Positions 33,178 to 43,780 of a stretch of 47,197 bases of DNA are shown here, piece after piece. The stretch is from assembly GCF_000808015.1 (NCBI RefSeq), contig NZ_JWHR01000003.1:1-47197 (forward strand). Direction: 5' to 3'. This stretch comes from Terrisporobacter othiniensis (lineage in GTDB: Bacteria; Bacillota; Clostridia; Peptostreptococcales; Peptostreptococcaceae). Under the pieces are notes generated by a model that ran no database searches, was not told the origin of the DNA, and worked only from the letters and a program-made list of their open reading frames with translations. The first letter of the stretch is position 1. The number at the start of each line of letters is the position of its first letter. Made by a program: the position numbers and the translations under genes.

Positions 33178-34317
33178 ATGGAAGAGTATGTATATATTGA
33201 TGGAAAAAAATATAGAAGAGGATATACAACAGGTTCATGTGCAGCAGCTGCAGCGAAAGCATCTGTACATATGCTCTTTACTAATAAAAAAATAGAAAAT
33301 ATTAATATAGATACACCTAAGGGAATACCTCTTACATTGAAGGTTAAAAACATTGAATTAAAAGATAAATCTGCAGTATGTTCTATAGAAAAAGATGGTG
33401 GTGATGATATAGATGCCACACATACTATGGATATTTTTGCAAAAGCTGAACTAATTCCTAGAGAAGATGAAGAAATAATAGTGACTAGTGGAGTTGGGAT
33501 AGGCATAGTAACAAAAAAAGGTTTAAGTGTGGAGGTTGGAAAACCAGCAATTAATCCAGTGCCTATGAGAATGATTAGAAGTGAAATTAGTAAAGTTTTA
33601 GGAGAAAATCATAAGCTTTTAAATAAGGATAAATCTTTAAAAATAACTATTTTTGCACCACAGGGAGAAGAAATAGCTAAGAAAACTTTTAATCCAAGAC
33701 TGGGGATTGTTGGCGGAATATCGATACTCGGAACTACAGGAATTGTAGAGCCTATGAGTGAGGATGGTTGGAAAAAATCTTTATCCATAGAGTTAGAAAT
33801 GAAAAAAGCACAAGGTATGGACAAAATTATTTTAGTTCCAGGAAATCATGGAGAAGAATTTATAAGAGAACATTTAAAAATTGATATGAACAACTGTGTT
33901 AGAATGAGTAATTTTGTAGGATATATGTTAAATGAAGCAAAAAGACTTGGTTTTAAGAAAATACTTATGGCAGGTCATATAGGTAAGTTTATAAAAATAT
34001 CTGCAGGAATTTTTAATACTCATAGTAAGGTTTGTGATGCCAGAAATGAGATAATGATTGCAAATTTAGCATTAATGGGAGCAGATTTAGATTTTCTTAA
34101 AGATATAAATGAATGTGTAACAGCTGAAGGCGCAGTAGAAATTATTGATAAAAGCAAGTACACAGAAATATACAATGTACTTTGTAACAAGTGTAAAGAA
34201 AGAGTTGAGGAATATTTAAATGAAGATATCCAGGTAGAAGTTTATATGTTTAGAATGGATAAGTCACTACTTGGGAAATCAACAAATGCAGATTTATTAA
34301 CGGAGGACTTTAGATGA
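33178..34317 (+). CDS. cbiD: Cobalt-precorrin-5B C1-methyltransferase
   Basis: 379 aa. Adds the C1 methyl using SAM in the anaerobic route. Family signature near the N-terminus RRGYTTGSCAAAAAKAS, then DGGDDIDATHT, TKKGLSVEVGKPAINPVP, GGISILGTTGIVEPMSE, VPGNHGEEF, and ILMAGHIGKFIKISAGIFNTHS. ATG at 33178 after AGGGAT. The TTG at 33172 is an alternative. It ends four bases into cbiE (ATGA). Confidence 0.95.
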   Translation: MEEYVYIDGKKYRRGYTTGSCAAAAAKASVHMLFTNKKIENINIDTPKGIPLTLKVKNIELKDKSAVCSIEKDGGDDIDATHTMDIFAKAELIPREDEEIIVTSGVGIGIVTKKGLSVEVGKPAINPVPMRMIRSEISKVLGENHKLLNKDKSLKITIFAPQGEEIAKKTFNPRLGIVGGISILGTTGIVEPMSEDGWKKSLSIELEMKKAQGMDKIILVPGNHGEEFIREHLKIDMNNCVRMSNFVGYMLNEAKRLGFKKILMAGHIGKFIKISAGIFNTHSKVCDARNEIMIANLALMGADLDFLKDINECVTAEGAVEIIDKSKYTEIYNVLCNKCKERVEEYLNEDIQVEVYMFRMDKSLLGKSTNADLLTEDFR

Positions 34318-34922
34318 TAAATATAATAGGACTTGGACCAGGTGAGTTTGACTATATAACTAAGTTGGGAGAAAAGCTAATTTATGCTTCAGATGTTATA
34401 ATTGGTGGGAAAAGAAATTTAGAATCTATTAAAGATTTTGAAGGAGAAAAGATAGTATTATCTGCCAATCTTAAAGAAATATTAGAGTATATTAAAACAA
34501 ATCTGCATAAAAACATAAGCGTTATAGCATCAGGAGATCCATCTATATATGGAATTGGAAAGTATTTATCAAATAATATAGAGCATAAAAACTTAAATAT
34601 AGTATCTGGTATAAGTTCATTACAATATATTTTTTCAAAAATATTCGTAGATATGAATGATGTATATATTACAAGTAGTCATGGGAAAACACCTGACTTC
34701 GACTATATTTTATTCCATAAAAAAGTATGTATGGTAACTGATGATAAAATAGGCCCTCATGAAATTTGCAAAGAAATACAAAAACGAAACTTAAACAAAA
34801 TAGTTGTTGTGGGAGAAAACTTATCTTATGACAATGAAAGAATAACTATAGGAAAAGCTGAAGAAATATTAGCAGTCGAAAAATTTGATATGAATGTGGT
34901 GGTGATACTGGATGAGAAATGA
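34314..34922 (+). CDS. cbiE: Cobalt-precorrin-7 C5-methyltransferase
   Basis: 202 aa SAM-dependent corrin methyltransferase. IIGLGPGEFDYIT (GXGPG motif), ASDVIIGGKRNL, SGDPSIYGIGKYL, VSGISSLQYIFSK and VVVGENLSYDNERI. Separate CbiE and CbiT polypeptides, as in other anaerobic pathways; aerobes fuse them as CobL. ATGA overlap with cbiD and 11-bp overlap with cbiT. Confidence 0.94.
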   Translation: MINIIGLGPGEFDYITKLGEKLIYASDVIIGGKRNLESIKDFEGEKIVLSANLKEILEYIKTNLHKNISVIASGDPSIYGIGKYLSNNIEHKNLNIVSGISSLQYIFSKIFVDMNDVYITSSHGKTPDFDYILFHKKVCMVTDDKIGPHEICKEIQKRNLNKIVVVGENLSYDNERITIGKAEEILAVEKFDMNVVVILDEK

Positions 34923-35484
34923 TGAATTTATTAGGGGTAAAGTTCCTATAACTAAGGAGGAAGTTAGAGCCATCTCATTAAATAAACTTGATTTAAAAAA
35001 TGCTAAAACTTTTATAGATGTGGGAGCTGGAACAGGTAGTGTTTCCATAGAGGCAGCAAAAACTTATGAAAATCTAAATGTTGTAGCAATAGAAAAAAAC
35101 GAGGAAGCTATAGATTTAATAAATAAAAATATTGAAAAATTTAAATTAACGAATATAAAAGTTATACAAGCTTATGCACCTATTGAAATAAATGAAAAAG
35201 TTGATGGGATTTTCCTGGGGGGAACAGGAAATAACCTGGAAGGAATAATAAAATGGTCAAAAGATTTATTAATACCAGGAGGAAGGTTAGTAGCCAACTT
35301 TATATTAATTGATAATTTTTATGACACAATGAATTTACTAAAAAAATATAATTTTGAAAATGTGGATGTATCATTACTAAATATAAGTAAACTAGAAAAA
35401 TTAGGAGGACGAGATTATTTTAAACCTCACAATCCTATTTACATAATATCATGCGAAAAAGGGGAAGAAGATGAACATGAATAA
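34912..35484 (+). CDS. cbiT: Cobalt-precorrin-6B C15-methyltransferase (decarboxylating)
   Basis: 190 aa, class I SAM fold. [23 protein letters not shown] (in part) is typical of CbiT. Motif I is [14 protein letters not shown], then [27 protein letters not shown] and GGRLVANFI. It methylates C15 and removes the C12 acetate carboxyl. Overlaps cbiE by 11 and cbiF by 14 bp. Confidence 0.94.
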   Translation: MRNDEFIRGKVPITKEEVRAISLNKLDLKNAKTFIDVGAGTGSVSIEAAKTYENLNVVAIEKNEEAIDLINKNIEKFKLTNIKVIQAYAPIEINEKVDGIFLGGTGNNLEGIIKWSKDLLIPGGRLVANFILIDNFYDTMNLLKKYNFENVDVSLLNISKLEKLGGRDYFKPHNPIYIISCEKGEEDEHE

Positions 35485-36229
35485 AGTACATTTTGTTGGA
35501 GCAGGACCAGGAGATAAAGAGTTAATAACATTAAAAGGATATAAGTTATTGTCTAATGCAGATGTGGTAATATATGCAGGGTCATTAGTTAACCCAGCGC
35601 TTTTAGATTATTGTAAAGAAGGATGCGAAATTCATGACAGTGCATATATGAACTTACAAGAAATAATAGAAGTTATGGAAAAAGGAATTAAAGAAGGAAA
35701 ATCAGTTGTAAGACTTCAAACAGGAGACTTCTCAATATACGGTTCTATAAGAGAACAAGTTGAAGATTTAGCAAAATTAAATATAGATTATGATTGTACA
35801 CCAGGAGTTAGTTCTTTCCTAGGAGCATCATCAGCTTTAGGTGTAGAATACACAGTTCCAGAAATATCTCAATCAGTAGTAATAACAAGAATGGAAGGGA
35901 GGACTCCAGTGCCACCAAAGGAATCAATAGAATCTTTTGCAGCTCATCAAACATCAATGGTAATATTCCTTTCTGTTCAAGAAATAGAAAAAGTTGTAGA
36001 AAAACTAATTAATGGTGGATATGATAAAACAACGCCAATAGCTGTTGTATATAAGGCAACTTGGCCAGATGAAAAAGTAGTAAAAGGAACGCTACAAGAC
36101 ATAGCAACAAAAGTAAAAGAAGCTGATATAAGAAAAACAGCATTAATAATGGTGGGAGAATTTTTAGGAAAAGAATATAATAATTCAAAATTATATGATA
36201 AGGACTTTGTTCATGAATATAGAGGATAA
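35471..36229 (+). CDS. cbiF: Cobalt-precorrin-4 C11-methyltransferase
   Basis: 252 aa. [90 protein letters not shown], and [15 protein letters not shown]. It methylates C11. ATG at 35471 after GGGGAAGAAG; a second in-frame ATG lies two codons on. Base composition is slightly less AT-rich than flanking genes. Overlaps cbiG by 17 bp. Confidence 0.95.
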   Translation: MNMNKVHFVGAGPGDKELITLKGYKLLSNADVVIYAGSLVNPALLDYCKEGCEIHDSAYMNLQEIIEVMEKGIKEGKSVVRLQTGDFSIYGSIREQVEDLAKLNIDYDCTPGVSSFLGASSALGVEYTVPEISQSVVITRMEGRTPVPPKESIESFAAHQTSMVIFLSVQEIEKVVEKLINGGYDKTTPIAVVYKATWPDEKVVKGTLQDIATKVKEADIRKTALIMVGEFLGKEYNNSKLYDKDFVHEYRG

Positions 36230-37262
36230 AAAAATAGCTATACTATTTATTACTAAAAATGGGAAAGAACTTGGATTAAAAATAAAAAGAAAAATATCTA
36301 CTGCTTATTTGTACTATGTTAAAAAAGATGTTGTTAAAGAGGCGGATGGTGTTATTTATGTAAATAGAAAATTGAAGGAATTTGTGCCAGAAATTTTTGG
36401 GGAATATGACTATATTATATTCATAATGGCATGTGGAATAGTAGTAAGAACTATAGCTCCACTAATAGAAAATAAATTTAGTGATCCAGCTATTTTAGTT
36501 AGTGATGAAAAAGGAAAAAACATTATAAGTTTACTTAGTGGACATATGGGTGGAGCAAATGAAATGACTTTATATATAAGTAATTTATTAAATTCAAACC
36601 CAGTTATAACTACAGCTACCGATGTTAACGATAAATCATCACTAGATATGATTGCTAAAAAATTAAATGCTCATATTTATGACTTTAGAAATAAAGTATT
36701 AAAGATAAATTCCATGTTAGCCAATGATGAGGTTGTAAATCTTTTTATTGATGGAGATTACGACATAGATACTAGAGGGTTTAATATATGCAAACGAGAT
36801 GAAGTAAATAACTTAGGTGAAGTAGTAGTAATAAGTAATAAGAAAAACTTAAACTTGATTAATAACAATATTCTTAAAGTTGTACCTAAAAATATTGTTA
36901 TTGGAATTGGATGTAGAAAGAATATAGATAAAGAGGATATGATAAACTCATTGTCTGACTTTTTACATAAACAAAATATTGATATAAATTCAATCAAAGA
37001 GATAGGAAGTATAGATATCAAAAAAAATGAAGATGCATTGATTAATCTGAGTATATATTTAAATGTTCCTTTTAAAACATTTACAGCTGAAGAAATATCA
37101 AAGGTTGAGTATTTATATGAAAAATCAGATTGGGTAAAACAAAATGTTGGAGTTCACTCTGTAGCAGAGCCAGTAGCTCACTTACTAAGTGATGGAAATT
37201 TAATAATAAAAAAACATAAATACAATGGAATTACATTTTCAGTGGGGAGAATTAATATATGA
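36213..37262 (+). CDS. cbiG: Cobalt-precorrin-5A hydrolase CbiG
   Basis: 349 aa. Opens the delta-lactone and releases acetaldehyde, part of ring contraction. N-terminal part: [32 protein letters not shown] (in parts), [23 protein letters not shown]-terminal CbiG domain: [55 protein letters not shown] at 36213 with AAGGAC upstream. The ATG at 36195 has no site. Overlaps cbiH by 4 bp. Confidence 0.94.
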   Translation: MNIEDKKIAILFITKNGKELGLKIKRKISTAYLYYVKKDVVKEADGVIYVNRKLKEFVPEIFGEYDYIIFIMACGIVVRTIAPLIENKFSDPAILVSDEKGKNIISLLSGHMGGANEMTLYISNLLNSNPVITTATDVNDKSSLDMIAKKLNAHIYDFRNKVLKINSMLANDEVVNLFIDGDYDIDTRGFNICKRDEVNNLGEVVVISNKKNLNLINNNILKVVPKNIVIGIGCRKNIDKEDMINSLSDFLHKQNIDINSIKEIGSIDIKKNEDALINLSIYLNVPFKTFTAEEISKVEYLYEKSDWVKQNVGVHSVAEPVAHLLSDGNLIIKKHKYNGITFSVGRINI

Positions 37263-37984
37263 TATATGTTATAGGTATTGGACCAGGATGTAAAAACTTG
37301 ATGACAATGGAAGCCATAAATGCAATAGAAGATGCAGAAGTTATAGTGGGATATAAGACTTATATTGATTTAGTAAAAGAGTTCATCGATGGTAAAGAAG
37401 TTGTGCAAAATGGTATGAGAAAAGAAATAGAAAGATGCAAGCAAGCTTTAGAAATTGCAAAAACAGGGAAAAAAGTTGCTGTTATAAGTAGTGGAGATGC
37501 TGGAATTTATGGAATGGCAGGGCTTATATTAGAATTAACAACAAAGGAAGATTTAGATGTAAATGTTAAAGTTGTGCCAGGTGTTACTGCAAGTATAGGA
37601 GCTGCAGCAGTGCTAGGAGCACCTATAATGCATGATTTTTGTCATATAAGTTTAAGTGATTTAATGACACCTTGGGAAGTTATAGAAAAAAGATTAAGAT
37701 TAGCTGCAGAAGCTGACTTTGTTATTTGTTTATATAATCCAAGAAGTAAGGGAAGAAGTGAACATTTAGCTAAGGCATTTGAAATCATGGGAGAATTTAA
37801 GGAAGGATCGACTCCAGTAGGAATAGTAAAAGATGTGGGTAGAGAAAAAGAAGAAAAATTTATCTGCACATTTGAGGATATGGACTTTGAAAGAGTTGAT
37901 ATGACTACTATGGTTATCATAGGAAATAAAGCTACTTATATTCATGATGACTTAATTATAACTCCAAGGGGATATGAAGTATGA
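37259..37984 (+). CDS. cbiH: Cobalt-precorrin-3 C17-methyltransferase
   Basis: 241 aa. YVIGIGPGCKNLMTMEA, EVIVGYKTYIDLVK, VAVISSGDAGIYGMAGLILEL, VVPGVTASIGAAAVLGAPIMHDFCHISLSDLMTPW (in parts), LYNPRSKGRSEHL. It methylates C17 with ring contraction. GGGGAG ribosome site inside the cbiG end. Ends four bases into cbiJ. Confidence 0.95.
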   Translation: MIYVIGIGPGCKNLMTMEAINAIEDAEVIVGYKTYIDLVKEFIDGKEVVQNGMRKEIERCKQALEIAKTGKKVAVISSGDAGIYGMAGLILELTTKEDLDVNVKVVPGVTASIGAAAVLGAPIMHDFCHISLSDLMTPWEVIEKRLRLAAEADFVICLYNPRSKGRSEHLAKAFEIMGEFKEGSTPVGIVKDVGREKEEKFICTFEDMDFERVDMTTMVIIGNKATYIHDDLIITPRGYEV

Positions 37985-38727
37985 TTTTAGTTTTGGGAGG
38001 TACTTCAGATAGTATTGAAATATGTAACCTATTAAACGAAAAGAAGGTTGATTATATAGTTTCTGTAACAACTTCTTATGGAGAAGACTTAGCAAAAAAA
38101 TGTTCAAATAAAATAATATTAAAAAAAATGACTATAGAAGATATGGTTGATTTTATAAATGAAAATTCTATTACAAAAATAATAGATGCTACTCATCCTT
38201 ATGCAGTAGAAGTATCAACAAATGCTATTAAGGCCTCAAAAATTACAAATATAAAATATCTTAGATTTGAACGAGAATCTTTAATAAAGAATGTAGATTA
38301 TGAAAATAAATATATAGTTAATGACATAAATGAAGCTTGTGAAGTAGCCAATAAAATAGGTCATAATATTTTTATTGGAACAGGAAGTAAAAATTTATAT
38401 ATATACAAAGAGAAAATAAAAAATAAAAACTTAATTCCTAGAGTACTTCCAACTAGTGAAGTTTTAATTAGTTGTGAAGAATTAGGATTTAATGCAGATA
38501 ATATTATAGCTATGAAGGGACCTTTTTCAGTGGAAATGAACGAGTCCACATACAAACAATATAATATTGACTTGGTGATTACAAAGGAAAGTGGAGCAGC
38601 TGGAGGATTTTTGGAAAAAATTCAAGCCTGCGAAAACTTGAATATACCAGTGATTATTATAAGAAGAAAAGAAATGAATTATCCAAATACTATTGGAAAG
38701 ATTCAGAATTTAATTGATTTAATCTAG
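37981..38727 (+). CDS. cbiJ: Cobalt-precorrin-6A reductase
   Basis: 248 aa. NAD(P)H-dependent reductase of the corrin macrocycle. ILVLGGTSDSIEICNLL, IIDATHPYAVEVSTNAI, YLRFERESL, FIGTGSKNL, RVLPTSEVL, AMKGPFSVEMNE, VITKESGAAGGFLEKI, IPVIIIRR. Four-base overlap with cbiH. A 28-bp gap to cbiK follows. Confidence 0.93.
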   Translation: MILVLGGTSDSIEICNLLNEKKVDYIVSVTTSYGEDLAKKCSNKIILKKMTIEDMVDFINENSITKIIDATHPYAVEVSTNAIKASKITNIKYLRFERESLIKNVDYENKYIVNDINEACEVANKIGHNIFIGTGSKNLYIYKEKIKNKNLIPRVLPTSEVLISCEELGFNADNIIAMKGPFSVEMNESTYKQYNIDLVITKESGAAGGFLEKIQACENLNIPVIIIRRKEMNYPNTIGKIQNLIDLI

Positions 38728-38755
38728 TTGAGATTTAGAATAAGGGAGAGACAAT

Positions 38756-39550
38756 ATGAAAAAAGCTATTTTAGTAGTAAGCTTTGGTACAAGTTATCAT
38801 GAAACAAGAAAAAAGACAATTGATGCATGTGAAAGTAAAATAAAAGAAAGTTTCAAAGATTATGATTTTTATAGGGCTTTTACTTCAGGCATGATAATAA
38901 ATAAGCTTAGAAAAAGAGATAAAATGGAAATTTATAATCCATTAGAAGTATTAGAACAACTTTATAAAGCTGGATATGAAGAAGTTGTGGTACAGTCTCT
39001 TCATATAATTTGTGGAGATGAGTATAACAAATTAAAAGATATGGTTTCTGAATACGAAGACAAATTTGAAAAAATTTCTCTTGGTAGACCTTTATTAACT
39101 TACATAGATGATTATAGAGAAACTGTTTTGGCAGTAAAGCAAGATTTAGATAAAATGGATATAGATGAAGCTATTGTATTTATGGGACATGGAACAGAGC
39201 ATGAAAGTCACTCTGCATATCCAGCTATAGAGTATATGTTTAGAGACTATGGAATAAATGCTTTTGTGGGGACTGTAGAAGGTTATCCAGAGTTAGAGCA
39301 GGTTATAAAAAAATTAAAAGATAAGAATATAAAAACTGTAGATTTATTACCATTTATGTTAGTAGCAGGAGATCATGCTATAAACGATATGGCAAGTGAT
39401 GAAGAAGATTCATGGAAGACAATTTTAGAAAATGAAGGTTTCCATGTTAAAGTTCATTTAAAAGGACTGGGAGAAAATCCTTATATACAAGAAAAGTTTA
39501 GAAATCATGCAATAGATTGCATGAAAGAATTACAAGAAGCAAGTATTTAA
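38756..39550 (+). CDS. cbiK: Sirohydrochlorin cobaltochelatase (anaerobic class II)
   Basis: 264 aa. Inserts Co2+ into sirohydrochlorin. ILVVSFGTSYHETRKKTIDACE at the start, metal-binding His in FMGHGTEHESHSAYPA and in LPFMLVAGDHAINDMASDEEDSW, and EVVVQSLHIICGDEY. No signal peptide, so it is the cytoplasmic biosynthetic form, not the periplasmic version of some sulfate reducers. Its substrate requires precorrin-2 dehydrogenase, whose local gene looks broken (44494-45007). Confidence 0.95.
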   Translation: MKKAILVVSFGTSYHETRKKTIDACESKIKESFKDYDFYRAFTSGMIINKLRKRDKMEIYNPLEVLEQLYKAGYEEVVVQSLHIICGDEYNKLKDMVSEYEDKFEKISLGRPLLTYIDDYRETVLAVKQDLDKMDIDEAIVFMGHGTEHESHSAYPAIEYMFRDYGINAFVGTVEGYPELEQVIKKLKDKNIKTVDLLPFMLVAGDHAINDMASDEEDSWKTILENEGFHVKVHLKGLGENPYIQEKFRNHAIDCMKELQEASI

Positions 39551-39563
39551 TGGAGGAAGATTT

Positions 39564-40274
39564 ATGGCAAAATTTTATGGAATAGGAACGGGTCCAGGAG
39601 ACAGCTCACTAGTAACAGTAAAAGCTATTAATACATTAAAAAACATTGATATTTTATATACTCCAGAAGCAAAAAAAGGTGGAGACAGTTTAGCTTTATC
39701 AATTGTAAAAGAATATGTACCAGACAAGGTTGAAATAAAATCAAGACATTTTCCAATGAGTAATCATGGAACTGATAAAATTGAAGCCTGGGAAGATATA
39801 TCAAAAGAAATAGTAAGTGATGTTAAAAGTGGAAAAGACGTAGGATTTATAACTTTAGGAGACCCAATGATTTACAGTACTTATGTATATGTAATGGAAA
39901 GAATTATGGAAGATATAGAAGTTGAAACTATACCTGGAATTTCATCTTTCTCAAATATAGCTTCTAATCAAAACTTTCCACTGGTAATGGATACAGATCC
40001 TCTTGTGGTTATACCGTGTACTATGGAAGAAGATAAAATTGATGAAGCGTTAGAAAAATATGATTGTATCGTTTTAATGAAGATTTATAAAAAAATAAAT
40101 CTTATTTTGGACAAGTTAAAGAAACATAACTTAATCGATTATGCTATATTAGTAAGTAACTCTTCACAAGAAAGAGAAGTTGTATTTACAAATCTAAGAG
40201 AAGAAGAAATTGATGAGAAGATATCTTACTTCTCAACAATACTAGTTAACAAAAATAATAAGAAAAATAGATAG
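39564..40274 (+). CDS. cbiL: Cobalt-precorrin-2 C20-methyltransferase
   Basis: 236 aa. FYGIGTGPGDSSLVTVKAI, DILYTPEAKKGGDSLALSI, FPMSNHGTDKIEAWED, VGFITLGDPMIYSTYVYV, ETIPGISSFSNIAS, LVVIPCTMEED. It methylates C20 immediately after cobalt insertion. GGAGGAAG ribosome site. The 39-bp gap to hemC has its own AAGGAG site. Confidence 0.95.
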   Translation: MAKFYGIGTGPGDSSLVTVKAINTLKNIDILYTPEAKKGGDSLALSIVKEYVPDKVEIKSRHFPMSNHGTDKIEAWEDISKEIVSDVKSGKDVGFITLGDPMIYSTYVYVMERIMEDIEVETIPGISSFSNIASNQNFPLVMDTDPLVVIPCTMEEDKIDEALEKYDCIVLMKIYKKINLILDKLKKHNLIDYAILVSNSSQEREVVFTNLREEEIDEKISYFSTILVNKNNKKNR

Positions 40275-40313
40275 TATATTGTTAAAGAATCCTATAAAAT
40301 AAGGAGAAATATT

Positions 40314-41213
40314 ATGAAGATAATAGTTGGAACTAGAGGGAGTAAACTTGCTCTTATCCAAACTAACTGGGTAGTTGAAGCGTTAAAAAAAGCTAATCCG
40401 GGGATTGAGTTTGAAGTAAAAGTAATAAAAACAAAGGGAGATTTAGTAACTCATTTACCTTTACATAAAATAGGAGATAAAGGTTTGTTTACTAAGGAAA
40501 TTGAGCAACATTTACTAGATAAGGAAATAGATTTAGCTGTTCATAGTATGAAGGATATGCCATCAACTCTTCCAGAAGGACTAAAGTTTGCAAATGTTCC
40601 TAAAAGAGAAGATCCAAGAGATGTACTAGTTTTAAAAGAAGGATACACTAATCTGGATGATTTACCTAAGGGAGCAAAAATAGGAACTGGAAGTAAAAGA
40701 AGAACATATCAACTACTTAAATATAGACCAGATTTAGAAATAGTTCCTATAAGAGGAAATATTGATACGAGAATAAGAAAAATAGAAGATGAAAATCTTC
40801 ATGGTATTGTATTAGCAGCATCGGGGCTTATTAGAGCAGATTTGGAAGAACGAATAAGTTATTATATACCTACTGATGTTATGGTTCCAGCACCAGCGCA
40901 AGGAGCACTTGCCATAGAAATAAGAAAAGATGATTCTATTATAGAAGATATAGTATCTCATATAAAAGATGAAGCAACAGAAATTCAAGTTGCAGCAGAG
41001 AGAGGATTTCTAACTGGAGTAAATGGAAGTTGCCATGTTCCAATGGGAGCTTACTGTGATATTAAAGGTGATAATATAACTTTAACTGGTCTTTATGGTG
41101 ATGAAGATGGTAATAAATTAGTTATAAAATCTTTAGAAGGAAAAATAGAAGATGCATCTAAGTTAGGATTTGAATTAGCAGATATAGTACTTAAAGAGTA
41201 CAACAACCTATAG
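40314..41213 (+). CDS. hemC: Hydroxymethylbilane synthase (porphobilinogen deaminase)
   Basis: 299 aa. GTRGSKLALIQTNWV, KGLFTKEIEQHLL, DLAVHSMKDMPSTLPEGL, RGNIDTRIRKI, VPAPAQGALAIEIR, and the dipyrromethane cofactor cysteine at about residue 240 in NGSCHVPMGAY. It polymerises four porphobilinogens. Placed with cobA-hemD and hemB inside the cobalamin operon, so tetrapyrrole supply here serves the corrin pathway and is probably riboswitch-controlled. Confidence 0.97.
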   Translation: MKIIVGTRGSKLALIQTNWVVEALKKANPGIEFEVKVIKTKGDLVTHLPLHKIGDKGLFTKEIEQHLLDKEIDLAVHSMKDMPSTLPEGLKFANVPKREDPRDVLVLKEGYTNLDDLPKGAKIGTGSKRRTYQLLKYRPDLEIVPIRGNIDTRIRKIEDENLHGIVLAASGLIRADLEERISYYIPTDVMVPAPAQGALAIEIRKDDSIIEDIVSHIKDEATEIQVAAERGFLTGVNGSCHVPMGAYCDIKGDNITLTGLYGDEDGNKLVIKSLEGKIEDASKLGFELADIVLKEYNNL

Positions 41214-41236
41214 TTAATTTAAGGAGCATGAAAATT

Positions 41237-42775
41237 ATGAGGGGAAAAGTTTATTTAGTAGGGGCAGGCCCAGGTGATTACAAACTTATAACATTGAAAG
41301 CTTTAGAATGTATAAGAAAATCAGATGTGATAGTTTATGATAGACTTGCAAATATTGAATACCTGAAAGAAGCAAAAGATAATTGTGAGTTTATTAATGT
41401 GGGCAAAGCATCTAGTAATCACTTATTACCACAAGATGATATAAACAGATTAATAGCAGACAAGGCCTTAGAAGGAAAAATAGTTACAAGATTAAAGGGT
41501 GGAGACCCTTATGTGTTTGGTAGGGGAGGAGAAGAAGCAGAACTTCTTCGCGATGAAAATATTGATTTTGAAGTAGTACCTGGAATTACTTCTCCAATAG
41601 GAGGTTTATGTTATGCAGGTATTCCTATAACTCACAGAGATTATGCTTCATCTTTCCACGTTATAACAGGTCATCCTAGAAAAGATGGAAAAGAAACAAA
41701 GGAAATAAACTGGAATGCACTAGCCAATGTAAAAGGTACTTTAGTATTTTTAATGGGAATTGCCAACTTAAAGAACATAAGTGAAAACCTAATAAAAGAA
41801 GGTAAGGATAAAAACACTCCTGTAGCTTTTATAAGTTGGGCAACTAGAGCTAATCAAAGAGTTGTAACAGCTACATTAGAAAATGCTTATGAAGTAGCTA
41901 TTAAAGAAAATGTTAAGCCACCTACTTTAATAGTAGTTGGAACTGTTGTAAATCTTAGAGAAAAGTTGAACTTCTTTGAAGAAAAACCACTGTTTGGGAA
42001 AAATATTGTAGTTACTAGATGTAGAGCGCAAAGCAGTACACTAGCTGAAAAAATTAGTGATATGGGAGGAAATCCTATAGAAATTCCAACCATAAAAATA
42101 GAAAAAGTTGAAAATAACATTGAATTAGAAAATGAAATAAAAAATATAAAAGATTATTCATACATAATTTTTAGTAGTAAAAATGCAGTAGATATATTTT
42201 TTGACAAGTTAAATGATATGGGATATGATGCAAGGTTGCTTTATAAGAGTAAAATTTGTGTTGTTGGAGTAGAAACTGCAAAGGCTATTAAAGCAAGAGG
42301 AATAATTGCTGATATAATTCCACAAAAATATGTGGCTGAGGGCATTTATAAAGAATTAAAAGATATTATTAATGAAAATGATAAAATTTTAATTCCAAGG
42401 GCAAAAAATGCTAGGGATTTCTTAGTTAGTAAGTTAAGTGAGAAATGCTATGTTAAAGAAGTTATAATTTATGAGTCAGTTATAGATAACAATAAAAAAA
42501 ATCTGGCACTAGAAGTAATAGAAGATGAAAGTGTAGATTATATTACTTTTGCCAGCTCTTCAACAGTAAAAAACTTTATAACTTTAATAGGAGAAGAGAA
42601 TCTTAAAAAATTAAAAAATAAAAAGATAATATCCATAGGACCGATAACTAGTAAAACAATAGAAGATTTTGGATTAGGAGTTTATAAAGAAGCTGAGGTA
42701 GCTACAATTGATAGTACTATCGAAGCAATATCAAATGATAACTATTTATTAAACAAGGGGGAGTTAACATGTTAA
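41237..42775 (+). CDS. cobA-hemD: Uroporphyrinogen-III C-methyltransferase / uroporphyrinogen-III synthase fusion
   Basis: About 512 aa. The N-terminal SUMT half (1-250) has [83 protein letters not shown] (in parts) and [14 protein letters not shown]. The C-terminal HemD half (about 260-505) has [41 protein letters not shown] and [11 protein letters not shown]. It cyclises hydroxymethylbilane, then methylates at C2 and C7 to precorrin-2. ATG at 41237 sits 10 nt after AAGGAG. The ATG at 41228 is too close. Overlaps hemB by 7 bp. The fusion is common in clostridia. Confidence 0.95.
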   Translation: MRGKVYLVGAGPGDYKLITLKALECIRKSDVIVYDRLANIEYLKEAKDNCEFINVGKASSNHLLPQDDINRLIADKALEGKIVTRLKGGDPYVFGRGGEEAELLRDENIDFEVVPGITSPIGGLCYAGIPITHRDYASSFHVITGHPRKDGKETKEINWNALANVKGTLVFLMGIANLKNISENLIKEGKDKNTPVAFISWATRANQRVVTATLENAYEVAIKENVKPPTLIVVGTVVNLREKLNFFEEKPLFGKNIVVTRCRAQSSTLAEKISDMGGNPIEIPTIKIEKVENNIELENEIKNIKDYSYIIFSSKNAVDIFFDKLNDMGYDARLLYKSKICVVGVETAKAIKARGIIADIIPQKYVAEGIYKELKDIINENDKILIPRAKNARDFLVSKLSEKCYVKEVIIYESVIDNNKKNLALEVIEDESVDYITFASSSTVKNFITLIGEENLKKLKNKKIISIGPITSKTIEDFGLGVYKEAEVATIDSTIEAISNDNYLLNKGELTC

Positions 42776-43743
42776 GAAGACCTAGAAGATTAAGAAGTAC
42801 GAAAGCAATAAGAAATTTAGTTAGAGAAACAAAATTACAAGTAGAAGATTTAATTTATCCATTATTCATAGTTGATGGAGAGAACATAAAAAGAGAAATA
42901 TCATCAATGGAAGGTGTTTATCATTTTTCAGTAGACATGTTAGAAGATGAAATAAAAGAATTAACAGAATTAGGAATAGAGCACGTATTATTATTTGGTG
43001 TACCAGATGATGAGAAAAAAGATTGTTGTGCAAGTGAAGCATTTAATCCAGAAGGTGGAGTACAAAGAGCAGTAAGAAAAATAAAAGAAATAAATCCGGA
43101 AATGGATGTTATATGTGATGTATGTATGTGTGAATATACTAGTCATGGACATTGTGGAATACTAACTGATACTGGATACGTACATAATGACAAAACATTA
43201 GACTATCTTGGAAAGATATCTCTAAGCTATGCACAGGCTGGAGCTGATATGGTTGCACCTTCTGACATGATGGATGGAAGAATAGGAGCAATAAGAGAAG
43301 TTTTAGATGGAAATGGATTTGAAAATGTAGCCATAATGGCTTATAGTGCAAAATATGCTTCATCGTTCTATGGACCATTTAGAGAAGCTGCAAACTCTGC
43401 ACCTCAATTTGGTGATAGAAAAACTTATCAGATGGATCCAGCAAACACAAATGAAGCAGTAATAGAAGGTATGCTAGACGTCGAAGAGGGTGCTGACATA
43501 ATAATGGTTAAACCAGCTCTATCTTATTTAGATGTAATACAAAGATTTAAAGATAATTTTGATTTACCAATAGCAGCTTATAACGTAAGTGGTGAATACT
43601 CTATGTTAAAACTAGCTGTTAAACAAGGTTTATTAAATGAAAGTGCTATTTATGAAGCGGTTATGTCTATAAAAAGAGCAGGAGCTACTATAATAATCAC
43701 TTATTTTGCTAAAGACATAGCTAAAATGTTAAAAAAGAGCTAG
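42769..43743 (+). CDS. hemB: Delta-aminolevulinic acid dehydratase (porphobilinogen synthase)
   Basis: 324 aa. [31 protein letters not shown], the zinc cysteines in [16 protein letters not shown], active-site lysines in [18 protein letters not shown] and [13 protein letters not shown], and [10 protein letters not shown]. It condenses two aminolevulinates into porphobilinogen. AAGGGGGAG ribosome site within the cobA-hemD end. The genes making aminolevulinate (hemA, hemL) are not in the window. Confidence 0.97.
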   Translation: MLRRPRRLRSTKAIRNLVRETKLQVEDLIYPLFIVDGENIKREISSMEGVYHFSVDMLEDEIKELTELGIEHVLLFGVPDDEKKDCCASEAFNPEGGVQRAVRKIKEINPEMDVICDVCMCEYTSHGHCGILTDTGYVHNDKTLDYLGKISLSYAQAGADMVAPSDMMDGRIGAIREVLDGNGFENVAIMAYSAKYASSFYGPFREAANSAPQFGDRKTYQMDPANTNEAVIEGMLDVEEGADIIMVKPALSYLDVIQRFKDNFDLPIAAYNVSGEYSMLKLAVKQGLLNESAIYEAVMSIKRAGATIIITYFAKDIAKMLKKS

Positions 43744-43780
43744 TAAATATAAGTGATAAAACATATTGGAGGGAAAAATT

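Noticed and set aside
33102..33506. 134-codon antisense open frame over cbiC/cbiD
   Set aside because: It is a shadow of well-conserved genes on the plus strand, as are similar long antisense frames over lytS and cstA.
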